64,000 nt of DNA from Kitasatospora xanthocidica (GCF_014656195.1 NZ_BNBY01000025.1:62001-126000); one strand, 5' to 3'; numbered from the stretch's first letter, positions 26,303-35,625 are shown. Notes: generated from the sequence alone by a model not told the origin. Made by a program: numbers and translations.

Positions 26303-26739
26303 CGAAGCCCGAGCGCAAGCTCGCGACCGGCAGCACGCTGGGCGGCCTCGCCGGAACCGACGAAGACCTCGACGACTACATCGAGCACGCCGACCGGAGC
26401 TTGCGCGCCTTCGTCGCGCAGACGGAGGACAAGGGCGTCCGCTTCGGCCTGCTGTACACGGCCTGCCACGGCGCACTGGCCTGCCCGCAGTGGTGGGGCC
26501 ACCCCTCCTGGCCCGCGCGAGTCGACCGATTCACCGCGGTTCTCGACCACCCCGACGACCCCCACTGGGGTCCCGACGCCCAGTATCGCGAGAGACTGCC
26601 ACCCGAGCCGCCCATCCTGCACGACCGCAGCGCCCTGCGCGCCAGGCTCCTCAAGGCGCCATGGGAGCTCGACGACGCCACCACCGACTGGATCACCAGC
26701 GCGGGCATCGGCTACCTGACGCCGCCCACCGACACCTGA
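26263..26739 (+). CDS. Hypothetical protein overlapping the HEAT-like gene
   Basis: 158 residues from a GTG at 26263 preceded by GGAGG, so independent translation is possible. It is helical and soluble, with RSLRAFVAQTEDKGVRFGL and TACHGALACPQWWGH, and ends YLTPPTDT. No known family. Together with the preceding frame it may represent one protein split by a frameshift. Neither is linked to a clear function; the pair is divergent from the EACC1-caspase operon, leaving a 216-bp gap. Confidence 0.55.
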   Translation: MGTGDAEGLYRWLTKPERKLATGSTLGGLAGTDEDLDDYIEHADRSLRAFVAQTEDKGVRFGLLYTACHGALACPQWWGHPSWPARVDRFTAVLDHPDDPHWGPDAQYRERLPPEPPILHDRSALRARLLKAPWELDDATTDWITSAGIGYLTPPTDT

Positions 26740-27125
26740 ACCGGCCTCGAGCCCGCCCCCTCAGCCGCGGAGTGCACTGCGGACCGTTGCCTACGACGCC
26801 GAGTCCGGGCGTGATCGGACCCCCGCCGTATCTGTCTCCGGCGGACGGGCTGACCATCCGTGCCGCTCCCGCGGCCCGCGCCGATTGCCGTCGCCCACCG
26901 CACGCCGTATCGGGCCGACGCCACTGCGCCGATCACGAAAGTCCGGCTGCCGCCGGACCCGGGCCGTGACGAGATCACCATGACCGCCGCGCAGAAGCCG
27001 GAGGCCGTGCGCGAGCGTGCAGCCCAGCCGTCCACTGTCCACCTCGGCATGCCGGACTTCCGCCGGGACGCCGGACGAAGCTGCACCGAACCAGAACACT
27101 GAGCGCCGACAGTGTCCGCCCAGTG
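26740..27125. other. No clear gene; possible integrase-tail relic
   Basis: A short plus-strand segment near 26977-27062 reads TAAQKPEAVRERAAQPSTVH followed by LGMPDF. A similar VSLGMPTF ending occurs near 27780. Both resemble C-terminal tails of actinobacterial integrase-like proteins, but the matches are too short for a firm call. Confidence 0.25.
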
Positions 27126-27566
27126 CTACACGGGGCGAAGAACAGGGTCGATCTCGGCCAGGATGTCGTGCAGCTGACGAGCCCCCATAGCCACGCGGTC
27201 GTCAGTGTCCCGCAACATCTCCTCGCACAGCTGCATCGCGTTGTCCCGGTCTGCGGAGAAGATGCTGAACACATCGAGGACTGCGGTATGGATCCAATCG
27301 CTGTGATTTGGGTCGGCGACTGCCAGCGCTGACGCGACTACCGCCAACCCGATCCTGTCCTTTCGCCGGAGCACGACTCCCGCGGTCACCCGGGTGACGA
27401 AGGTGTCACCTGGGTCGAGCACGAGCTCCAACAGTGGCCCGAGGGCCTCCTGCATCTCGGCGAGGCGTGCCAGGCCGTGGCCGGCATCCGCCCGGTCACG
27501 GTAGTCGTGGCTTCGCCCGAGTTCTCGGAGCGCCACGACAGCTTTATGCCGCCGGTCTCTGTCCAC
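27126..27566 (-). CDS. HEAT-repeat-like protein
   Basis: 146 residues from the GTG at 27566. Alpha-helical hairpins recur: AVVALRELGRSHDYRDRADA, LARLAEMQEALGPLLELVLD and MGARQLHDILAEIDPVLRP. The pattern matches short HEAT-type proteins common in streptomycetes, usually of unknown role. Such repeats act as protein-interaction scaffolds and are seen beside conflict modules. The region upstream holds the integrase-tail-like relic. Confidence 0.7.
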   Translation of the reverse strand: MDRDRRHKAVVALRELGRSHDYRDRADAGHGLARLAEMQEALGPLLELVLDPGDTFVTRVTAGVVLRRKDRIGLAVVASALAVADPNHSDWIHTAVLDVFSIFSADRDNAMQLCEEMLRDTDDRVAMGARQLHDILAEIDPVLRPV

Positions 27567-27635
27567 TGCTTACCCGCCCCTTCCGCGATTTCCGGTCAAG
27601 CCCAGAGACGGACCACGCCGTCGGCGAGCCGCAAG

Positions 27636-27830
27636 AACTGGCGGGCACCCGGGTGCGACCGCATCGCCGAAGCCACGGGGGAAGGCTGGCTCGGCGAAGT
27701 CGAAGGCCTCGAAACCAGCCTCGCCAGCGCCAACGACAAGCTCGTCCAGATGGACACCGTCACAGCCCGCACGGCTTCGGCGGTCTCTCTCGGGATGCCC
27801 ACCTTCAACCAGATCGGGGACGCACCACCG
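27636..27830 (+). pseudogene. Possible integrase C-terminal fragment
   Basis: Plus-strand residues CDRIAEATGEGWLGEVEGLE, then TSLASANDKLVQMD and VSLGMPTF resemble the coiled C-terminal tail of an actinobacterial recombinase or integrase. No start codon, catalytic domain or binding site is present. If correct, it is the end of a lost integrase and would support this being integrated DNA. Confidence is low. Confidence 0.3.
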
Positions 27831-27866
27831 ACACCCGGCACCGTTCGCCACTTCATGAGCGACGGA

Positions 27867-28475
27867 TCAAGCGTCCCAAGGCCCGCACCATGCGTCGATC
27901 GCTTCTCTGGAGCTGTCCGCCCACGCGGTCGCGGTCCCGCGCGTATGCGGAAGCGCATCGACCCAGCGTTCCCAGAGGCCGTCCGGAGAAACGAATCGCT
28001 CGGCGTGACTTGTGCCCAGCTGGGAATCCAGCCTTATGAGAGCTCCAAGGGCGGGTCCCTGGTCATACCGGCATTCCAGCTGCGGAAGATAACGGTCCAA
28101 ATAGGACGCTAGTATCTCCGCGTCATCCTGGCTGCCGAACCGGGCAAGCGCAAAGCAGTAGCCCTGACCTGCATAGGTGAGTTCACTGGCCAGCAGGAGG
28201 CGTCCGATGCGTTCACGCCACTCAACCCGCCGTGCCACACCGACCAACCACGCAGCGGTCAGTCGGGCACGCCATTCGTACCCGAGGAGTGCCCTGATCT
28301 CCTGGTCGCTCGCCTGGAGGGAGTCAGCTTGCAGCGAGTCTACGAAGGCGGCCCGCGCCTCCTCCCCAAGGTGGAGGAAACTACCTCCTAGCAGTTCGAG
28401 GTATCGCTGTTCACCAGCGACATACCGGACTACGACATGCCCCTGGCCAACTTCCTGAGGATGCTGCACGCTCAT
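27867..28475 (-). CDS. DUF6000-like protein
   Basis: 202 residues from the ATG at 28475 (upstream codons lack a binding site). The segments VVVRYVAGEQRYLELLGGSF, EWRARLTAAWLVGVARRVEW, ASELTYAGQGYCFALARFG and YLDRYLPQLECRYDQ are the hallmark of a streptomycete family that I know as DUF6000. It is a soluble helical protein of unknown function. An internal duplicated SLQADSLQASD tract interrupts the family pattern near residue 45. Confidence 0.75.
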   Translation of the reverse strand: MSVQHPQEVGQGHVVVRYVAGEQRYLELLGGSFLHLGEEARAAFVDSLQADSLQASDQEIRALLGYEWRARLTAAWLVGVARRVEWRERIGRLLLASELTYAGQGYCFALARFGSQDDAEILASYLDRYLPQLECRYDQGPALGALIRLDSQLGTSHAERFVSPDGLWERWVDALPHTRGTATAWADSSREAIDAWCGPWDA

Positions 28476-28730
28476 CGCCGCATCATGACCTACCCAGGAG
28501 ACAACCCCCACAAGCGGGGTCCCACGAGCTACGGTCCGTAGTTCAGAGAATCCGAGACGCTGGTCACCTGGGCCGCGATGACCCTCATGGCCAGGCGAAT
28601 CACCCGATGCCAGTCTCGCGGGCCCAGGCAACTGGCCTCCGGCAAGCCCAGCGGGGCTGATCATTCCCACGGTCACCGCAGACACCCCTCGGCCCGGAGC
28701 GGCCCGAACCGCTGGCCCGGACTCCCAGAG

Positions 28731-30051
28731 TGTGTTGCAAAGTCCGGTGATCTTGTAGTTGCGCTGTTCAGGCGATGCCCAGGAGGTCGAGCGGGCGGGT
28801 GAACGGCTCGTAGGAGACGTGCCGGATGCCAGCCGCTATGTTGCGGTGTCCAGCGGCGCGGAGGGCGTTGATCGCCAGGTTGCGCAAGGTCGCCATGTTC
28901 TCGGGTCCATGGCCGGTGCGGATCTTCGAGGCGTCCTCGGCGAAGGTGGTGTCGCGGACGAAGTGCAGCCGGTTCTCGATGGTCCACTGCGACCTGGCGA
29001 GTTGGCCCAGGCGCTGGGGCGAGGCCTGATGCGAGGTCAGGTCCGTGATCGCGCAGACGGTCTGGCGGCTGACGACACCGGTCTTGAGATTCGTGCGGTA
29101 ACGCAGGATGCGCACGGCCTGGGCGGCGTGCGGGAAGTCCAGGCCGAGGTCGGTCACGGTGAGGGCTCTAGTCGCCCGGGTTTCCCGGCGGCCGTGGCCG
29201 ATCTCGCGGTCGTAGCGGCGGGCGGTGACGTCCTTCCACGGCAGCGATCGCAGCCGGCGGTGCAGCTCGGGCTGGTTGGCCTTGACCACCAGCAGGTAGT
29301 GCGCCTTCTTCTCCTCCACCAGGAAGCACGCGTACGCGCGCTGGGTGTGCAGGGCATCGGCCGTGACCGTGACCCCCGTCAGGTCGAAGGGCGCCAGTAG
29401 CGCGGCGAAGCAGGCGATCTCATTGGTCTTGTCGGGCACCCGCAGTTGGGTCACGGTCCGGCCGTCGCCGGTCATCGCGGCCAGCAGGTGGGCCGCGGGC
29501 GTCTGGCCGCGTCGGGAGCCGCGGGCGGTCTTGCCGTCGATCGCCACCGAGTCCGAGCCGGCAGGGGCAGCGCCGGTCAGATCGGCCAGACCACCGGGAC
29601 ACACCAGACCGACAACCCGCCGAATCGTGGCGGCACTCGGCGCGACGCGTACGCTCAACGCCCCCGCGACCCGGGCACCCAGGCGGGCCAGGGCATGCTG
29701 TGGCGCGTTCGCGGACCACTGGCCGATGGCCGTATATGAGCGTGCTCCGGCGACCACTGCCGAGGCGGCAACCAGCAGCACCGCCACGAACGGGTGACGC
29801 ACCCCTCGGCGCCGACGCGGATCCTGCAGCAGCCGCAACCGCTCCACCAGCGACAACCCCGCCATGCCCTCCAGGGTGGGCGACTTGACCACACAGACGG
29901 TGGCAGACTGACGACACATCGAAGCTCCGGCGGTACGAGGCGACTTGGGAAGGTCACCGTTCAACCGGAGCTTCGTCGCGTTTGTGACGGCCTGGCCCGA
30001 CCCCCCTTGGACCGCCGCGACCTACGGACTCACGTGATCACCGGACTTTGA
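28731..30051 (-). mobile_element. ISAs1-family insertion sequence
   Basis: The transposase gene is bounded by inverted CAAAGTCCGGTGATC (28738-28752) and its complement (30036-30050). Length is about 1.3 kb, normal for ISAs1. The left end, from about 28732 to 28785, recurs in inverted orientation without a transposase at 32517-32570. Confidence 0.85.
28768..29919 (-). CDS. ISAs1-family transposase
   Basis: 383 residues from the ATG at 29919, which has a GGAGC site; a GTG at 29964 is possible. Family landmarks are LLQDPRRRRGVRHPF, AIDGKTARGSRR with the first Asp, VTVTADALHTQR, VKANQPELH and a C-terminal RSQWTIENRLHFVRDTTFAED carrying Glu, followed by NLAINALR. No frameshift or stop interrupts it, so the transposase appears intact and could act on the solo end nearby. 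Confidence 0.92.
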   Translation of the reverse strand: MCRQSATVCVVKSPTLEGMAGLSLVERLRLLQDPRRRRGVRHPFVAVLLVAASAVVAGARSYTAIGQWSANAPQHALARLGARVAGALSVRVAPSAATIRRVVGLVCPGGLADLTGAAPAGSDSVAIDGKTARGSRRGQTPAAHLLAAMTGDGRTVTQLRVPDKTNEIACFAALLAPFDLTGVTVTADALHTQRAYACFLVEEKKAHYLLVVKANQPELHRRLRSLPWKDVTARRYDREIGHGRRETRATRALTVTDLGLDFPHAAQAVRILRYRTNLKTGVVSRQTVCAITDLTSHQASPQRLGQLARSQWTIENRLHFVRDTTFAEDASKIRTGHGPENMATLRNLAINALRAAGHRNIAAGIRHVSYEPFTRPLDLLGIA

Positions 30052-30130
30052 AATGCCGCTCGGTTGACAATTGGCGAGAGCCGGGATGCATCCGAGCGAT
30101 CGGCTCCGCGGTCAGTCCCTGACCGCTCGG

Positions 30131-30742
30131 TCAGGCTTCGGTGGGTCGCGCGTCACTCGGCGTCGGGCCCGGCGAGGGGTGGACGGCTTCACGCTCGGTG
30201 GCGGCTTGGTGGAGGAGCATCACCTGGTAGCCGCCGACCCGCTCGGGTTCCTGACCGGTGAACCGGGCGACCACGGTGCCGTCGGGTGTGGTGAGGGTGC
30301 GGCTCGTGCCCGGTTGGTGGTACTCGCTCCCCGGGTAGGCCGGGTAGGCCGGGTAGTCCTCGCTGGTGATGGTGACGTCCGACCAGCGGATGGGGCGCAT
30401 GGTGTGGCCACTGCCGATCACGAGGCCGTCTTCGAAGCAGTGGAGGCGCTCCAGGCGGCCTCCTCGGCGTCGCTCCAGGCGGCCTCCTCGGCGTCGCTCG
30501 AAGCGGGGCCAGAAGGCGGGGCCGGCCATGCCCAGTCCCATGAACAGCCCACAGGTGAGGAGTACCCCGTCGGACCAGAGCGGGCCACCGAGGACCAGCG
30601 CGCAGCTGGAGGCCCCGAGGAACAACAGGCCCATCGTCATGAGGAACCCGTCGCCGACTGTGGACTTCGGGACCGCGAAGCCCCGGTAACGGCCCAGGCC
30701 GCCGGCGGCTCCCACTGCCAGCGCCGCCTCGTGTTCGCTCAC
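30131..30742 (-). CDS. Two-helix membrane protein
   Basis: 203 residues from a GTG at 30742 preceded by GGGGAGGGG. Two adjacent membrane helices (FLMTMGLLFLGASSCALVLG and VLLTCGLFMGLGMAG) separate a short N-terminus from a cytoplasmic C-terminal domain with DGLVIGSGHTMRPIRWSDVT, the look of a PH-like or YcxB-like domain. A 24-bp in-frame duplication makes the tandem RRGGRLE repeat after the second helix. It lies within the DNA bounded by ISAs1 ends. Function is unknown. Confidence 0.65.
   Translation of the reverse strand: MSEHEAALAVGAAGGLGRYRGFAVPKSTVGDGFLMTMGLLFLGASSCALVLGGPLWSDGVLLTCGLFMGLGMAGPAFWPRFERRRGGRLERRRGGRLERLHCFEDGLVIGSGHTMRPIRWSDVTITSEDYPAYPAYPGSEYHQPGTSRTLTTPDGTVVARFTGQEPERVGGYQVMLLHQAATEREAVHPSPGPTPSDARPTEA
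30449..30496. repeat. 24-bp tandem duplication inside the membrane-protein gene
   Basis: Two exact copies of a 24-bp unit (beginning CTCCAGGCGGCCTCCTCGGC) lie end to end at 30449-30472 and 30473-30496, followed by the first bases of a third. They keep the frame and encode the repeated RRGGRLE in the gene on the minus strand. Confidence 0.85.
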
Positions 30743-30955
30743 GCGCCCCTCCCCGCCTCCACGGCCCACCCCCGTCGTGCGGGGTCCCGCCCCTTCCTGG
30801 GGAGACGACGGGGAACGAGTGGGGGTTCCGCGACCGACGTGGCGCGTCCCGCCGCGGAGGTGGATTCCTCCACCGCCGTGCGTCCAGGCACCGGCCCGGT
30901 GGCGCGCAGCAGGCTCTACGCTACGGGACAGCGGCAGGACGCGACCGGGGGCGAC

Positions 30956-32446
30956 GTGAGTACGCAGAAGGGCATGGCCGAGTGGGGCTATGAGCTGTTC
31001 ATGGAGCGGTGGCGTGAGCGGCGCTATGGCCTCGCTCGGGAGGGTGATGCCGGAAAGGGCGTCCTCCCGGGCGGGTTCGAACCGTGTTTGGTGACCCTGT
31101 TCCGGTTGCTGGCGTCACGGGACGCGGATGGTGCCCGCGAGCCCGTTCCGTTGTGGCATCTGAGGGCACTCGCCCGGACCGGTCACCTCGCGCGTGCGGC
31201 CGAGCTGGCGTTCACGATCAGCGACGAGCCGAAGCAGGGCGAAGCGCTGCTGGCGCTGGTGGAGGAGGCGGCCGGTGCGGGAGACCTGCTCGGGGCCCAG
31301 GCGCTGGTCGACTCGATCCGTGTGAGGGACTGCCACGATCGTGCCCTGGTCGCGCTGGTGCCGGCGTGGGCCAGGGCCGGTGAACTCGACCGGGCCCTCG
31401 CGCTGGCGGAGCGGGTCCGCTATCCGCACAACTGGGGCATCACCTGGGCCCTCCTGGCGAAAGCGCTGGCGGACATCGGGGACTTCCGCGGCGCGCTCGA
31501 CTTCGCCGACCGCGCCGTGGGCAGTGCGTCCTCACGGGTGCTTACCCTCCTTCTCGACGTGGCCACCGCGGCCGGCGACCACGTCCGGGCCGGTGACCTC
31601 GTCGACCGTCTGGAGGACTTCGCCCGACTCCACGGACCCGCCGCTCGGGAGCACGACCCGGCCGGGCCGCGACCGCTGACGGCGATCCTGGTCCCCGAGG
31701 TCGGCCGCGGCGACCTGGATCGGCTCGACGCCCTCCTGCGCCGTCCGGGAACATCGCCCCTCTACCCCGCAGTCATGGTCGACGTGCTGGAGGCGGCTGC
31801 CGAGACCGCCGAAGCGGACGTGGTCCTCGCGCTGGTGGAGCGGACGCAGACACTGCTCGACGCCTGCAGCCCCACTTCCTGGCACGCCGACGACCTGCGG
31901 GCGGCGGCGGCGCGGATGCTGGCCCGGCACGGTCAGGTCGAGTGGGCCATGGCCTTTGCCGACGCGATGAACGCCCCCCACCGCCGTGCGGGTTGGCAGG
32001 CGGAGATCGTCGGGGAGCTGGCCCGCGGCGGGGACACGGGCCGGGCCGAGACGCTCGCCCACGCGATCACTGACCGACGGGCACGAGCCAGAGCACTGAT
32101 CGCCGTGGTCGAGGAGTTGGCCCGGCGCGGGGAGACGGACCGAGCCCAGGCGCTCACCCGGGCGATCACCGACCTGTGGGCGCGCGGGCACGCACTGGTC
32201 CCCGTGGTCGAGGAGTTGGCCCGGCGCGGGGAGACGGGGAGGGCCGAGGCGCTCGCCGACACGATCGCCTTCCGCGAGACACGGGACCGCGCGCTGTTCG
32301 TCGTCGCGGGGCTGGCCGCGCCGTCCGACGCCCGCAGGCTCGCCGCACGACTCGCCGCGCTCGGCGGCTGGTACGGGATCACCGGTCTCGTGGAACAGTT
32401 GGCACCCCAGGGGATAACGGCGGTCACCGATGCCTTGACCGCGTGA
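30956..32446 (+). CDS. TPR-like helical-repeat protein
   Basis: 496 residues from a GTG at 30956. It is almost entirely helical, built from repeats of about 31-35 residues. The last three are near identical: RAETLAHAITDRRARARAL, RAQALTRAITDLWARGHAL and RAEALADTIAFRETRDRAL, each followed by a VEELARRGET-type helix. The architecture suits a scaffold or sensor. It has no nuclease, protease or membrane motif. It lies in the interval between the ISAs1 copy and the inverted solo ISAs1 end, so it may have travelled with them. Confidence 0.78.
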   Translation: MSTQKGMAEWGYELFMERWRERRYGLAREGDAGKGVLPGGFEPCLVTLFRLLASRDADGAREPVPLWHLRALARTGHLARAAELAFTISDEPKQGEALLALVEEAAGAGDLLGAQALVDSIRVRDCHDRALVALVPAWARAGELDRALALAERVRYPHNWGITWALLAKALADIGDFRGALDFADRAVGSASSRVLTLLLDVATAAGDHVRAGDLVDRLEDFARLHGPAAREHDPAGPRPLTAILVPEVGRGDLDRLDALLRRPGTSPLYPAVMVDVLEAAAETAEADVVLALVERTQTLLDACSPTSWHADDLRAAAARMLARHGQVEWAMAFADAMNAPHRRAGWQAEIVGELARGGDTGRAETLAHAITDRRARARALIAVVEELARRGETDRAQALTRAITDLWARGHALVPVVEELARRGETGRAEALADTIAFRETRDRALFVVAGLAAPSDARRLAARLAALGGWYGITGLVEQLAPQGITAVTDALTA

Positions 32447-32516
32447 CCCGTGACGGCGTAACGGTGGACCCCCGGGACCGGTGACCCTGGGCCGCGGCAG
32501 GAGAGCGCCTCGCACG

Positions 32517-32570
32517 CTCCTGGGCATCGCCTGACCAGCGCAACTACAAGATCACCGGACTTTGCAACAC
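32517..32570 (+). repeat. Solo ISAs1 end
   Basis: About 54 bases, read on the minus strand, repeat the ISAs1 end at 28732-28785 with essentially one mismatch (CTGGTC for CTGTTC). No transposase is attached. It marks a deleted element or the second boundary of a composite structure. Confidence 0.85.
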
Positions 32571-32655
32571 CCCTGCCCGGACTCCACCCTCCCATAGCCG
32601 CTACCGGCCCGTCAGCAGAACCACCGGCGCTCAGAGGTCGTCGCCGTCCGAGCCT

Positions 32656-33216
32656 TCAGCGTGGTCCGTGCGGCGGCCAGGGGCCGACGAGCAGCCGCTC
32701 GGCCTCCGCGACCACCGCTCGGGCGGGCTCCTCGGGTGTGTGGTGCTGCCTCGTCTCCCAGTCGTTGCAGTCGTTGACCAGGTCGACCAGCGGTCGCAGT
32801 GCCCGGGGCCGGGCTAGCATGCCCCACCCGTCGGAGGCGATCACCCCGCCGCCAGCTGCGGGTGCCATGCCTCCGGTCACGATCAGACGGAGCCACCAGC
32901 GGACGAGCTCCCAGCGGGCCGACTCCCATGGGATGTCGGTGTCGTCGATAGGGAGGCTTGAGGCAATGCCCAGCTCGGTCAGCACCTGCTCGAAGAGCGC
33001 GGAGGCCTGTTCGTACTCGCCGTGCGACAGGCCGGCGAGCAGCGGTAGGGACGGCGCTTCGACGTCGAGCGCCTTTGCGGTCAAGCCGGCCTGGACCAGC
33101 TGGTCCTCGTAGACCTGGCGGCCGATCAGGCGCTCCAGCGCCAGCATCCGCAGGTGCTCGACCGCCTCTTGCGCGGTGGTGGCGTACGGGTCGTGCGGCG
33201 TGGTGGCTTTAATCAC
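32656..33216 (-). CDS. Hypothetical protein, probably truncated by ISL3
   Basis: 186 residues if it starts at the GTG at 33216, but no ribosome binding site precedes it and the ISL3 end begins 8 nt upstream. The frame stays open into the insertion sequence. The protein is helical, with EAVEHLRMLALERLIGRQVY, a Trp-rich WESARWELVRWWLRLIV and a C-terminal VAEAERLLVGPWPP. I recognise no family. The 5' end was probably removed or displaced by the insertion. Confidence 0.55.
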   Translation of the reverse strand: MIKATTPHDPYATTAQEAVEHLRMLALERLIGRQVYEDQLVQAGLTAKALDVEAPSLPLLAGLSHGEYEQASALFEQVLTELGIASSLPIDDTDIPWESARWELVRWWLRLIVTGGMAPAAGGGVIASDGWGMLARPRALRPLVDLVNDCNDWETRQHHTPEEPARAVVAEAERLLVGPWPPHGPR

Positions 33217-33223
33217 CAGTCGT

Positions 33224-34970
33224 GGTTCTGGCTCAATTTCCGGGCTCTGTCGCTGATCGAGGGGTCCGTGCCGACCAGGAACGGGTGGTGGGCATGACCT
33301 CGACGTGATGGACGCGGCGGGTGTGGCTGACCTTCTCTTCCCGGGGATCGGCGTGGAGGTCGAGGAGACGGTTCTCGGGGATGACGAGGTTCGTCTCGCC
33401 TTGCGGTCGGCGGCTGTGTCGGCCACCTGTCCCGGGTGTGGGCGGAGATCGTCGCGGCTGCACTGCCACTACACGCGGCGACTTGCGGACCGTCCGATAG
33501 CCGGCCGACGGGTGCGCCTGGAGCTGCGGGCGCGTCGTCTCGTGTGCGGGAACGACCGGTGCGGGCGGCGGACGTTCGCCGAGCAGATCCAGGATCTGAC
33601 GGCCCGGCACACGCGCCGCACGACCGCCCTCACCGCTCAGCTCACCGACATCGCCCTGTTCCTGGGCGGACGAGCCGGAGCCCGGCTCTCCGAACGTCTG
33701 GCCATCACCACCTGCCGCGACACCCTGCTTCGCCTCATCCGAGCTCTGCCCGTCCCGTCACCGGACCTCGTCCCACATCTGGGCGTGGACGAGTTCGCCG
33801 TACGCCGTGGTCGCACCTACGCGACCATCCCCGTCGACATGGACACCCACCGGCCGGTCGATGTCCTCGCCGACCGGACCGCGCACACCTTCGCCGCCTG
33901 GCTGCGCGACCATCCCAAGGTGCGGGTCGTCTGCCGGGATCGAGCCGGCGCCTTCCGCGACGGTGCACACGCGGGTGCGCCGCAGGCCCGGCAAATCGCC
34001 GACGCCTGGCACCTGCTGCACAACCTTGCCGAGGCCGTCGAGCGCGTCGTCGGCCGCCACCGCGCCGACCTGCGCGAGCCCCTCACCACGAGAGAACACC
34101 AGGATGACGTGACCCGTTCCGCGGCCGCCGGCTCGAACGAGCTGGACATCCACGGCAGAGCACGCCCCTTGGTCGCCCGAACCCGTGAACGCCACCAGCA
34201 GATCCACGAACGCATCGAACGCGGCGACAGCCTGCGCACCATCGCCCCGGAACTCCACCTCAGTCGCGGCACCGTCCTGCGCTTCGCCCGAGCCGCCGAC
34301 GTCGAGCAACTCCTCGTCGCCGCGGTCCACCGCCCGAGCGTGGTCGACGACTACCGACGCTACTTGCACCACCGGTGGATGGAGGGGTGCACCAACGCCG
34401 CGGCGCTCACCAGGGAGATCCAAGAATTGGGCTACCGCGGTGATGTGAACACCGTCCGGCGGCACCTACGGCCCTACCGCACCGGAGCGATCCCGACAGA
34501 GGCCCCACTGCCCCACCTGACCGTCCGCCGCGTCACCGACTGGATCATGCGCCGTCCCGAGCAGCTCGACGACACCACACGCAAGTGCCTTGAGGATCTG
34601 TGCGAACGCAACCCCGCGCTGGCCACTACCACCGAGTACGCCCGACGCCTGGCCACCATGGTGCGCGAACGACGCAGCGAGCACCTGGCCCTCGACGTCT
34701 GGCTCGCCGACGTCCGCCTCGACGGTCAACCAGAGTTCCGCACCCTGGCCGGCGGGATCCGCCGCGACCACACAGCCGTGCTCGCGGCCCTGACCACGAC
34801 GTTCACCTCGGGAGCGGTCGAGGGCAACGTGACCAGGATCAAGCTCTTGAAGAGGCAGATGTACGGACGGGCCGACTTCGACCTCCTGCGACGCCGCATC
34901 CTCCTGTCACCGTGATCGACCAGAAGAGACCCCTCAATCAGCGACAGAGCCCAGAAGTTGAGCCAGAACC
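33224..34970 (+). mobile_element. ISL3-family insertion sequence
   Basis: 1747 bp bounded by long inverted repeats. The left end begins GGTTCTGGCTCAATTTCCGG and the right end, on the other strand, GGTTCTGGCTCAACTTCTGG; the match continues through CTCTGTCGCTGAT for over 40 bases with few mismatches. No clear 8-bp target duplication was found (CCAGTCGT against CCAGAAAT share only four bases). Confidence 0.9.
33308..34915 (+). CDS. ISL3-family transposase
   Basis: 535 residues from the ATG at 33308 (GTG three bases earlier is possible). N-terminal zinc finger: CPGCGRRSSRLHCHY, then CGNDRCGRRTF. The DDE core shows HLGVDEFAVRRGRTYAT (first Asp), VVCRDRAGAF (second Asp), ADAWHLLHNL and FTSGAVEGNVTRIKLLKRQM with the catalytic Glu. 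A helix-turn-helix insertion (LHLSRGTVLRFARA) lies mid-protein, as in the longer ISL3 members. It is intact and probably active. Confidence 0.93.
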   Translation: MDAAGVADLLFPGIGVEVEETVLGDDEVRLALRSAAVSATCPGCGRRSSRLHCHYTRRLADRPIAGRRVRLELRARRLVCGNDRCGRRTFAEQIQDLTARHTRRTTALTAQLTDIALFLGGRAGARLSERLAITTCRDTLLRLIRALPVPSPDLVPHLGVDEFAVRRGRTYATIPVDMDTHRPVDVLADRTAHTFAAWLRDHPKVRVVCRDRAGAFRDGAHAGAPQARQIADAWHLLHNLAEAVERVVGRHRADLREPLTTREHQDDVTRSAAAGSNELDIHGRARPLVARTRERHQQIHERIERGDSLRTIAPELHLSRGTVLRFARAADVEQLLVAAVHRPSVVDDYRRYLHHRWMEGCTNAAALTREIQELGYRGDVNTVRRHLRPYRTGAIPTEAPLPHLTVRRVTDWIMRRPEQLDDTTRKCLEDLCERNPALATTTEYARRLATMVRERRSEHLALDVWLADVRLDGQPEFRTLAGGIRRDHTAVLAALTTTFTSGAVEGNVTRIKLLKRQMYGRADFDLLRRRILLSP

Positions 34971-35043
34971 CCAGAAATGACGTCAACCGGTAACTGGGTT
35001 CGTCTTCGTCGGACGAGTGCCGGTTTTACACCTCGGCCGATGA

Positions 35044-35541
35044 TCAGGGCTGGTCCGCGATCCGTTGGCTGAGCTGTTCGAGGAACCCCTGCAGGCTGGC
35101 AGCAGCGAGGTCGAAGTCGTCGAGCGAGGAAGCCGTGGTGGACTTCCAGACCTGCCCGCTGTCGCCGATTGCGAACAGCCGGCCTCCGCCGTCGCTGGCG
35201 AATACCAGTGCGATCCATTCGCCGTCGATCGGGGCGGGGCCGTACTCGCGGAAGTGCCCCGCGACCGTCGCGGGTGAGTGGATGAAGTACCCGCTGTCGA
35301 CATCGGGCAGGGAAGCCTCGCTGACCACCCGGTAGAGCGTGGTCAGGTCGGAGGGGATCGGCGTCAGGTCCACGAGTGCGCTCGTTGCTTGGTGGCTGTC
35401 GTCGGTTGCGAGTATCACGGCGTTGTGGCCGGGCGGGAAGCCGTGCGTCGGGAGGAACGACTGCATCAGCTTCGTCAGGGCCGCGTCGGCGTGCTGCCAC
35501 CAGGATCGAACCCACTCCGCGTCAAGTCGCTCACCTGGCAT
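35044..35541 (-). CDS. SMI1/KNR4 (SUKH)-like protein
   Basis: 165 residues. The segments VILATDDSHQA, EWIALVFASDGGGRLFAIGD and VWKSTTASSLDDFDLAAASL, then a helix FLEQLSQRIADQ, follow the SUKH pattern (acidic strand-turn with GGG, and a terminal helix). SUKH proteins commonly neutralise polymorphic toxins. No toxin gene is adjacent; the neighbours are ISL3 and an istB remnant, so it may be an orphan immunity gene. Confidence 0.65.
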   Translation of the reverse strand: MPGERLDAEWVRSWWQHADAALTKLMQSFLPTHGFPPGHNAVILATDDSHQATSALVDLTPIPSDLTTLYRVVSEASLPDVDSGYFIHSPATVAGHFREYGPAPIDGEWIALVFASDGGGRLFAIGDSGQVWKSTTASSLDDFDLAAASLQGFLEQLSQRIADQP

Positions 35542-35625
35542 GTTTCCCCCTCAAATGCGCGTGTGACCCGCCAGCACGAGTCCGGAGGAACATATCGGAG
35601 GACCGTCGAGTAGTGCGCGCAACGG

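Noticed and set aside
33216..34978. 8-bp target duplication of ISL3
   Set aside because: The flanking octamers CCAGTCGT and CCAGAAAT match at only the first four positions.
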